A stretch of 8,150 bases of DNA from NCBI GenBank assembly GCA_937899365.1, contig CALBPH010000257.1, positions 1 to 8,150 on the forward strand. The letters run 5' to 3'. The notes below the pieces were generated by a model that was not told the origin of the DNA, searched no databases, and worked only from the letters and a program-made list of their open reading frames with translations. Positions 1 through 4,638 of the stretch are shown piece by piece. Made by a program: the position numbers and the translations under genes. Each line of letters starts with the position of its first letter. Within the stretch, counting starts at the first letter, position 1. Origin of the DNA: an uncultured Leptolyngbya sp. (lineage in GTDB: Bacteria; Cyanobacteriota; Cyanobacteriia; Phormidesmidales; Phormidesmidaceae).

Positions 1-60
1 CGTTGCTGATTTAGAGGATGAACCGATCAGTTAGACAGGCTACTTGACAGTATCTTGCAG

Positions 61-80
61 ATAAAATCATCCCGATGATC
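61..80 (-). terminator. Weak intrinsic terminator-like hairpin after the glycosyltransferase
   Basis: Read on the minus strand, the arms ATCAT and ATGAT (79-75 and 70-66) flank a CGGG loop and are followed by TTTTAT (66-61). The hairpin begins 25 bases after the TAG stop of the glycosyltransferase gene. The 5-bp stem is short and AT-rich, so termination here would be inefficient. A longer-range inverted repeat, TTGCTGAT at 3-10 with ATCAGCAA at 78-85, overlaps it and could form a competing structure. The hairpin is visible in the sequence; its function is inferred. Confidence 0.35.
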
Positions 81-103
81 AGCAATGCCAATGTAGTATG
101 CGG

Positions 104-1054
104 CTATAGTCGCCAATGGGCAAAGACACGTTTGATAGCATTCAAATCAGCATAAAAATTTGATCGATGGTTGCTGGCAGAGATCTCTTTGGTATGTGCG
201 GGCGCAACCGGCACCAACTCAAGATTGCACGCTTGGGCAATCGTGGAATAGAGCGGACTCCATATGGACCTATCCGCTTGATTAAACAACTCTAAAACTT
301 TAGTCCCTGGCTCACAAAATGCGATATTGGCCAAGGCCGCACCATGGGGACTGACAATATATTCAGATTCGTTAAACAGCCTGGCCTGAGCTGCCACAGT
401 TAAATTATCAGCAACAATGGTTTGAAATCCATAGGATACTAAAAGATCTCTTAACTCAAACTCATTGATCAACTTTCGCCCCGTTTTCACATGATCTCTC
501 GTGAGATAAATCTTACGGTAGGGTCGTTGCACGGGCTGTTGTACAAAGGCTGATTTAATGGTCTGACAAAGTTGAAAACTCGGCTTCAAACGAGACTCGT
601 TTAGCCTAACAACAACTATCTCCTTCGCTTTTAAAGACTCTATTTTTTTAGCATCTAAGATTTGCCATCGATTAAACCCTAATCTCCGCAAAGCCTCCCT
701 TTGATAGGGATGTCCAATCCGCCCAAAGTGGAAATACAGCTTATCAACACCCAGTTCTTTTTTGTTCTTGCTTAAATAAATGAGCTTCGGGAGTGTTTCA
801 TAGGTCCAGTGGTAGTACGAGTAATTTCTTCTCTCCTGAACAACACAACCAACCCGTTTTTGCTTAAATTGCCTCTTAACCGAAGCAGGGTCTATGTTCG
901 CTCTTTGTTTACTGCCCAGCTCCCTGGGAAAGTTAATAAACACACCGTTCTTATCGTAGACTTCGCCTTTATAGTTGGTATATCCAGCCTCAACCCGAAG
1001 CAAGGTGACTGGAACATCCCCCGTCTGTATTAGTGGGCCATTAGTGTCATTCAT
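104..1054 (-). CDS. GT61 (DUF563) family glycosyltransferase
   Basis: This 316-residue protein is a probable glycosyltransferase of family GT61/DUF563, which is common in capsule, O-antigen and exopolysaccharide loci. Visible family features, in order, are an aromatic YYHWTYETLPKL motif near residues 80-91 with a following region on subunit position and fold, a KIYLTRD strand at 181-187, an R-x-L-x-NE-x-EL helix near 193-202, and the C-terminal SPHGAALANIAF block (235-246) followed by EPGTKVLEL (248-256), which in this family forms the probable nucleotide-sugar site. There is no signal peptide or membrane segment, so it is probably cytosolic or peripheral. The start is supported by AAAGGAG 11 bases upstream and a G-rich stretch nearer the ATG. 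The gene stands alone here, divergent from the rhodanese. It reads more AT-rich than the downstream genes and could be acquired. Donor sugar and acceptor cannot be told. Confidence 0.85.
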   Translation of the reverse strand: MNDTNGPLIQTGDVPVTLLRVEAGYTNYKGEVYDKNGVFINFPRELGSKQRANIDPASVKRQFKQKRVGCVVQERRNYSYYHWTYETLPKLIYLSKNKKELGVDKLYFHFGRIGHPYQREALRRLGFNRWQILDAKKIESLKAKEIVVVRLNESRLKPSFQLCQTIKSAFVQQPVQRPYRKIYLTRDHVKTGRKLINEFELRDLLVSYGFQTIVADNLTVAAQARLFNESEYIVSPHGAALANIAFCEPGTKVLELFNQADRSIWSPLYSTIAQACNLELVPVAPAHTKEISASNHRSNFYADLNAIKRVFAHWRL

Positions 1055-1065
1055 GCTCCCCCAGA

Positions 1066-1072
1066 GCTCCTT
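1066..1072 (-). promoter_or_regulatory. Ribosome binding site of the GT61 gene
   Basis: The minus strand reads AAAGGAG here, 11 bases before the ATG at 1054-1052. A second purine-rich stretch (GGGGGAG) lies closer to the start. A second ATG in another frame at 1050-1048 is not used by the long reading frame. The match to the anti-Shine-Dalgarno sequence supports the start chosen for the glycosyltransferase. Confidence 0.5.
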
Positions 1073-1081
1073 TACTCAACA

Positions 1082-1140
1082 CTAAAAATCAATCGGTAAT
1101 TAATCGATAGGGTGCCTACACCAACTTTTCAGATTTTTAG
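1082..1140. repeat. 9-bp inverted repeat CTAAAAATC / GATTTTTAG
   Basis: CTAAAAATC at 1082-1090 is exactly complementary in reverse to GATTTTTAG at 1132-1140, with 41 bases between. It lies in the 5' leader or promoter zone of the glycosyltransferase and its right arm runs into the AGATCTAA repeat element. It could be a regulator site or the remnant of a small insertion. Only the symmetry is directly seen. Confidence 0.4.
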
Positions 1141-1183
1141 ATCTAATCAGATCTAAAGAAAAGATCTAATCAGGTCTAAAAAG
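1136..1183. repeat. Palindromic 23-bp tandem repeat, AGATCTAATCAG(A/G)TCTAAA
   Basis: Two near-identical units start at 1139 and 1162, sharing AGATCTAATCAG, then A or G, then TCTAAA. The first unit also forms a perfect hairpin, TTTAGATCT (1136-1144), loop AATC, AGATCTAAA (1149-1157). The hexamer (A/G)TCTAA recurs at 1141, 1151, 1164 and 1174, that is in two pairs each 10 bp apart, close to one helical turn. It lies between the divergent glycosyltransferase and rhodanese starts, so an operator is plausible. A miniature repeat element is the alternative. I do not recognise a family. Confidence 0.55.
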
Positions 1184-1376
1184 CCAGCCTGAATATGGCG
1201 ATGGGCGGCTGCCCTAATCAACTTAGTGAAATCAACACACTGCGACCGTCCGATCCCTGAAGGGTGGCCATTATTAGGCTCCAGTTATATCAGAAGCCAT
1301 CAGAGCCACGCCCACCGAATCAGCTCACAAGCGATAACCTATATGTAGTAAGTGGTGGAACTATCGGAGAGTAACC
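1184..1376. other. Remaining divergent intergenic DNA, upstream of the rhodanese
   Basis: Together with the repeats to its left, this completes the 322-bp gene-free gap between the divergent glycosyltransferase and rhodanese genes. It contains two minor hairpins, GGGC-GGCT-GCCC at 1203-1214 and CCCT-GA-AGGG near 1255-1264. An AT-rich TATATG (1340-1345) about 30 bases before the rhodanese start could be a -10 box, but I see no convincing -35 partner. No RNA gene or additional reading frame was recognised. Confidence 0.3.
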
Positions 1377-1721
1377 GTGTACGGAATTGCAGGTGTAGAT
1401 GAAATTGCAGCGCCAGACTTTGCCCAGCGGCTGGCTGAAGACGATTTACAGCTGGTGGATGTCAGGGAACCAGAGGAAGTTGCGATCGCAAACCTACCCA
1501 ACTTTATCCACTTGCCCCTGGGGCAATACGCTGACTGGGCCGATCATATCTTTGACCACCTAGATCCCAGCCTCGAAACCATCGTCATGTGCCACCACGG
1601 TATGCGCTCTGCCCAGATGTGCCAATGGCTGCAGCGCCAGGGGTTTGACCGTACCAAAAATCTATCCGGCGGTATCGATGCCTACGCCCGACTTGTAGAC
1701 AACACCATTCCCCGCTATTAA
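1377..1721 (+). CDS. Single-domain rhodanese-like sulfurtransferase
   Basis: This 114-residue protein is one complete rhodanese domain, near the normal length for single-domain members. It has the LVDVREPEE signature of the first half (residues 26-34) and the active-site loop CHHGMRS, with the catalytic cysteine at residue 72. It ends with NLSGGIDAYA and a VDNTIPRY tail typical of cyanobacterial members. Such proteins pass sulfane sulfur from thiosulfate or a persulfide to an acceptor; the in vivo acceptor is not evident here. There is no signal peptide, so it should be cytosolic. Translation starts at GTG 1377, supported by GGAG 7 bases upstream. A hairpin 31 bases after its stop and 70 bases to the next gene suggest it is transcribed separately from the V4R/kinase cluster, although read-through is possible. 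Confidence 0.9.
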   Translation: MYGIAGVDEIAAPDFAQRLAEDDLQLVDVREPEEVAIANLPNFIHLPLGQYADWADHIFDHLDPSLETIVMCHHGMRSAQMCQWLQRQGFDRTKNLSGGIDAYARLVDNTIPRY

Positions 1722-1752
1722 TAGCCTAATCTCCCTGTTTCGAAAATATACA

Positions 1753-1770
1753 GACGTTGCACACAGCGTC
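1753..1770 (+). terminator. 7-bp hairpin with tetraloop, terminator or leader structure
   Basis: GACGTTG (1753-1759) pairs with CAGCGTC (1764-1770), including one G-U pair, around a CACA loop. It lies after the rhodanese stop and before the first phycobilisome-like gene. No T-run follows (the next bases are TTCCCACT), so it is not a classical intrinsic terminator. It may protect the upstream transcript end, or it may overlap the promoter of the downstream gene, since TTGCAC (1757-1762) and TAAATT (1778-1783) resemble weak -35 and -10 boxes with 15-bp spacing. Confidence 0.35.
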
Positions 1771-1791
1771 TTCCCACTAAATTCCATCCCC

Positions 1792-2262
1792 ATGCTCAGT
1801 CAGCTGCAAACCCTCGTCCGCGAAGTCGATGGCCGCTATGCTACCGATACAGAACTGCTATTTTTGCAAAACTACCTGCAAACAGCACGTCTCAGGTTTA
1901 GCGCCTATCAAAAAATCCAGAAAGCAGAAAAGGATATTATCCGCCAGGTTAAACAAAAGTTAAAAGCCACCAACCCCAAACTGCTGCGTCGGTGCAAAGT
2001 AGACTTTAGTGCCAAGTGGCAGCGAGACGCCGTCAGTGGGCTCAGATTTTGCGCCCATGCCCTATTAGTGGCAGATGAGGAGGGTTTAGAGGAGAACTTC
2101 CTACTCTGGTTTCAGTCAGTAATGCGCTCCTTTAAAGCCCAAAAAAGCTGCGACCTTACCTATAAGGCCATGCAGGATATCGTCCGCCAATATCTCACCC
2201 CCCAAGAGGCTGAGCTATTTTGCCCAATTTTGGCTCAGGCCAGACTTTTACTAGGTCAATAG
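1792..2262 (+). CDS. Phycobilisome-like (phycobiliprotein-fold) protein without bilin cysteine, copy A
   Basis: This 156-residue, mostly helical protein resembles allophycocyanin subunits, which are about 160 residues. The N-terminal part, with ATDTELLFLQNYL (17-29) and a helix ending AEKDIIRQV (45-53), matches the phycobiliprotein helix-A/B pattern. The segment RD...GLRFCAHALLVAD (78-95) aligns without gaps to the RDLDYYLRLITYGIVAGD region of allophycocyanin alpha. In that alignment Arg78-Asp79 are kept but the chromophore cysteine is Trp76. It should therefore not carry a normal thioether-linked bilin, although four other cysteines exist (68, 87, 120, 144). No clear Shine-Dalgarno precedes the ATG; a leaderless message from the weak promoter at 1757-1783 is conceivable. 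It precedes the first V4R gene by 37 bases and probably belongs with it. The role is unknown; scaffold or assembly partner is my inference. Confidence 0.7.
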   Translation: MLSQLQTLVREVDGRYATDTELLFLQNYLQTARLRFSAYQKIQKAEKDIIRQVKQKLKATNPKLLRRCKVDFSAKWQRDAVSGLRFCAHALLVADEEGLEENFLLWFQSVMRSFKAQKSCDLTYKAMQDIVRQYLTPQEAELFCPILAQARLLLGQ

Positions 2263-2299
2263 GGTTACCCTGAAAGTAAGCGCAGGTACATCAGGTCTT

Positions 2300-2983
2300 A
2301 TGGACACCCCGTCGGTTCGCGCCCATACGTTGCGCCAGAAATATCCCCAAAAGCACAACCATTACAACTTTGCCGATTTTTTCCAGTTCAATGAATCTGA
2401 GGGCACCATTGCCGACTGGAATGGCAGTCGCAACATTCTGACCAGCGAAGACTTTATCATCGGCCTGTTAGAAGGCTTGGAAGAAGAGGTAGGCGCAGCC
2501 TCAGCAGCGGTAATGTATTCCATTGGTGTGGAATGGGGTAAACAAGACTCACTATTTTTTGATCAGTGGTTTGAGCGTGAGTACAAAGTCAGCCCACAGC
2601 AGGCCAATCTGATGTTTCTCCTAGAAACCTGGTGGTGGCCTTTTACCGCCCAAGGCTGGGGACGCTGGGAAATTGATATGGCCGATCGTCAACAGGGATT
2701 TATGTTTATCAATCTCTTTGACTCAGCTGTAGCACGTACCCTAGGAGATGTGGGTAAACCAGTCTGTTATCTTTATGCGGGGCTATACGCTGGTTTTTTC
2801 ACCGAAATGGTCCGCAAACAACTTAGCTGCATTGAAATTCAATGCTATTCCATGGGTGAAACCTACTGTAAGTTTTTACTCGGTGCCAAGGAACGAATCG
2901 ATGCCGCGGCATTTTGGTTAAATGAAGGGGCCACCGCCATCGACATTGAAAAACGACTACGCTCTGGGGAGCCGTTGTCATGA
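2300..2983 (+). CDS. V4R-domain protein, Slr0144-like
   Basis: This 227-residue protein carries a C-terminal V4R (4-vinyl reductase, BchJ-type) domain, roughly residues 135-200. The sequence shows GKPVCYLYAGLYAGFF at 152-167, then Cys177, Cys182 and Cys190 in the pattern C-x4-C-x3-GE-x2-C, ending KFLLGAKERI. An upstream conserved block includes the glycine pair of GVEWGK (76-81) and the tryptophan-rich WWWPF and GWGRW. V4R domains bind small hydrophobic ligands, and the Synechocystis homologues Slr0144 and Slr0147 are described as bilin-binding-type domains linked to photosystem II assembly. It is paralogous to the 3945-4610 product. No membrane helix or signal peptide is visible. The stop overlaps the next start (ATGA), implying translational coupling. 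The upstream Shine-Dalgarno is weak (CAGG). Ligand identity is inferred, not seen. Confidence 0.8.
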   Translation: MDTPSVRAHTLRQKYPQKHNHYNFADFFQFNESEGTIADWNGSRNILTSEDFIIGLLEGLEEEVGAASAAVMYSIGVEWGKQDSLFFDQWFEREYKVSPQQANLMFLLETWWWPFTAQGWGRWEIDMADRQQGFMFINLFDSAVARTLGDVGKPVCYLYAGLYAGFFTEMVRKQLSCIEIQCYSMGETYCKFLLGAKERIDAAAFWLNEGATAIDIEKRLRSGEPLS

Positions 2984-3273
2984 GTGAGCCAGCCAGGCTG
3001 CACGCCCTAAACCACCAGAAACAAGACCCCCTATCGGTCAGTGATTTTTTTGGACAATTCAACTGGTATGGCAGCCCTCTACTAAGCCCCGAGAGTCTAG
3101 ATATCGCCGGTACTCCCTATGAAACCGTTGGGCAATTTTTTAGTACCTTTCCCTGGCAGCAGTCAACAACGGTGCTATCCTCAGACGACTGGGAAGCATT
3201 TAGTAACGATGAGGTTACAAACCCCATAGAAGACGACACTCTCACCCTAGAAGACCTCTCAGCATTATTTTAG
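2980..3273 (+). CDS. Small acidic protein with two VxxFFxxFxW motifs, Slr0145-position
   Basis: This 97-residue protein has no domain I can name with certainty. Its most visible feature is a repeated motif, V20-S-D-FF-G-Q-F-N-W29 and V50-G-Q-FF-S-T-F-P-W59, exactly 30 residues apart. A third aromatic cluster, DDWEAF, is at 69-74, and the C-terminus is strongly acidic (EDDTLTLEDLSALF). It has no cysteine, signal peptide or membrane segment. The reading frame is supported by overlap with the upstream V4R gene (ATGA at 2980-2983) and GGGGAG 8 bases before its ATG. Its place between a V4R gene and a phycobilisome-like gene matches slr0145 of the Synechocystis PAP cluster, but I base this on position only. 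An adaptor role, with the FF/W motifs as docking sites, is speculation. Confidence 0.7.
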   Translation: MSEPARLHALNHQKQDPLSVSDFFGQFNWYGSPLLSPESLDIAGTPYETVGQFFSTFPWQQSTTVLSSDDWEAFSNDEVTNPIEDDTLTLEDLSALF

Positions 3274-3316
3274 GGCCGACCTCTAGCCCATAAATAAAAA
3301 GCATCCTAGAATCGTC

Positions 3317-3805
3317 ATGACCACACCGCCCCTCAGCCAACACATTCTGCGACAAATTGAGCTTAAACCCGATCGGGGCTATCTCACCGCCAAAGAAATT
3401 GGCGGACTCAGCCGATATGTTAGCAGCCTAGCCGATCGCGTCAGAGCCTACCGTCAGCTACGGGAGTGGGAAGTTAACCTGATTCAAGAATTGGTGGATC
3501 GACTGCCTGCCAACGTCCAGGACAATACCGCGGCCCTAGAGCAAAGCATCAAGCAAACCATTCTGATTTTGCGCTACGCGGCCCTGGGCATGCTGGTGGA
3601 CGATGTAAACCTCGGGCGACGGCGATTGGAGGGATGGCTACCCACCATGGTAGATGTCTATAGGACCGAAGCCATTGATACCTTGCTGCATCGCTCCCTC
3701 AATCAGCAGCTGCCTCGACTGTTAACCGACTCCCAGTTTGCGCTGCTCAAACCTTCTTTAGAATCGGCACAGCAGCTATTGCAGATATCAGAAACTGAGG
3801 AGTAG
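3317..3805 (+). CDS. Phycobilisome-like (phycobiliprotein-fold) protein lacking any cysteine, copy B
   Basis: This 162-residue helical protein is a divergent member of the phycobilisome protein family. LTAKEIGGLSRYVSSLADRV (23-42) follows the allophycocyanin L-x-x-x-E-L-x-x-x-x-x-(F/Y)-V-x-S pattern, and LRYAALGMLVDD (85-96) matches the LRLITYGIVAGD segment. At the position of the bilin cysteine there is Ser77, and the protein contains no cysteine at all, so covalent bilin attachment is excluded. It differs widely from the copy A product (1792-2262), so the pair is old rather than a recent duplication. It is the likely counterpart of slr0146 by position. It follows the 97-residue gene by 43 bases without a clear Shine-Dalgarno. 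Whether the two copies form an alpha/beta-like heterodimer is inference. Confidence 0.7.
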   Translation: MTTPPLSQHILRQIELKPDRGYLTAKEIGGLSRYVSSLADRVRAYRQLREWEVNLIQELVDRLPANVQDNTAALEQSIKQTILILRYAALGMLVDDVNLGRRRLEGWLPTMVDVYRTEAIDTLLHRSLNQQLPRLLTDSQFALLKPSLESAQQLLQISETEE

Positions 3806-3944
3806 TGTAATCATGGGCCAGGCCAAATTGTGAAGCCTAGACATAGACTCTCTTCTAGAACATTTGAGTAAACTCTCTGATGATAGAATTTCTTTCACAT
3901 AGAGAAGCGTGTTTTTTAATCGGAGCACCTAAGGACTGATTGCC
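3806..3944 (+). promoter_or_regulatory. Possible internal promoter region before the second V4R gene
   Basis: This 139-base gap is much longer than the other spacings in the cluster. It contains TTGAGT (3864-3869) and TAGAAT (3884-3889) with only 14 bp between, so as a sigma70-type promoter it is weak. Other features are the palindrome TTCTAGAA (3853-3860), two ACTCTCT copies 25 bp apart (3847 and 3872) and two ACATAGA copies (3841 and 3897). A Shine-Dalgarno AAGGA (3931-3935) lies 9 bases before the ATG. Separate or boosted expression of the V4R-kinase pair is possible but not shown. Confidence 0.3.
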
Positions 3945-4610
3945 ATGGTACTGGTAGCCGACTTACTGGCAGAAACTAACCTGACGGCTAACTACTTTGC
4001 CACCGATGTCTACGTGCACGGCACGCTAGAGCTAGGGTTGCTAGAAAACCGTCGGGGTGAGCGGTTGCTGGCCCTGCCTGATACCCCGATTCAAGCAATT
4101 TATGCCGGTCTGGATAACGAGACCGGGCGGGCATCGATGCTGGTGTTGTACAACTGCGGGCGCTGGTGGGGAAAAAACTTTTACACCCGTTTCTGTGAGG
4201 AAATGACCGATTATTACAATCGGCCTGTGACCAGTCTATCTATGCCGGAGTTTTTACAAGCCTTACGGCAGTGTTGGCTGACCCATGGATGGGGCCAGAT
4301 CAGCTTAGATTCTAACTACCGTGAGCAAGGCTTTTTGGTGATTAAAGTTAGGGCATCGGCCTTTATTGACCATGCCCCCAGGCTAGAACGCCCCGTGGGT
4401 TTTTTAGAAACGGGGGCCTTGCAGGCATTTTTTAGTGAGTTGAGTGGCCAGCCGCTGCACTGTGTCCTAACCGATTGCGAGTCCCTAGGCGCTGAAGAAA
4501 ACTGTTTTGTTCTTGGGATAAAAGAGCGTTTAACCATGGCAGAGGCAGGTGTGGAGCAACGTCTTTCCCATGCTGAGATTATGACTCTGCTGGTGGAACA
4601 GGGAGCATAA
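3945..4610 (+). CDS. V4R-domain protein, Slr0147-like
   Basis: This 221-residue protein is a V4R-domain protein and a paralogue of the 2300-2983 product. Both share the order Y-x2-G-x2-WGK, GWG, QGF-x2-I-x4-SA, a KPV/RPV-type strand, FF-x-E, and the three-cysteine pattern C-x4-C-x-S-x-G-x4-C-x-LG-x-KER. Here the cysteines are 173, 178 and 187. Cys71, Cys84 and Cys110 are extra. The V4R domain is about residues 130-195. It probably binds a small hydrophobic ligand such as a bilin or chlorophyll precursor; the ligand is an inference from the Synechocystis Slr0147 family. No signal peptide is clear. It has its own Shine-Dalgarno. Its TAA stop lies 24 bases before the kinase GTG and in the same frame, so the two are likely co-expressed and functionally linked. 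Confidence 0.8.
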   Translation: MVLVADLLAETNLTANYFATDVYVHGTLELGLLENRRGERLLALPDTPIQAIYAGLDNETGRASMLVLYNCGRWWGKNFYTRFCEEMTDYYNRPVTSLSMPEFLQALRQCWLTHGWGQISLDSNYREQGFLVIKVRASAFIDHAPRLERPVGFLETGALQAFFSELSGQPLHCVLTDCESLGAEENCFVLGIKERLTMAEAGVEQRLSHAEIMTLLVEQGA

Positions 4611-4638
4611 AGGAATGCCAATGGATACAGCGATGTGA
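4609..4638 (+). promoter_or_regulatory. Shine-Dalgarno plus five-codon mini-ORF overlapping the kinase start
   Basis: AAAGGA (4609-4614) is well placed, 6 bases before an ATG at 4621, and that ATG opens only ATG GAT ACA GCG ATG TGA. The TGA (4636-4638) overlaps the kinase GTG start (4635-4637). The kinase GTG and the alternative ATG at 4641 have no nearby Shine-Dalgarno of their own. Ribosomes terminating on the mini-ORF could restart on the kinase. Alternatively the AAAGGA is accidental and the kinase start is fed by the V4R gene. Confidence 0.4.

Noticed and set aside
809..1033. 74-codon plus-strand reading frame inside the glycosyltransferase gene
   Set aside because: Antisense to the conserved N-terminal part of the GT61 protein, without family features or upstream signals of its own.
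1136..1183. CRISPR array
   Set aside because: Only two directly adjacent repeat units without spacers, and no cas genes nearby.
2823..3062. 79-codon minus-strand reading frame over the V4R / 97-residue gene junction
   Set aside because: Opposite two coupled genes with ATGA overlap; Trp/Arg/His-rich random-looking sequence.
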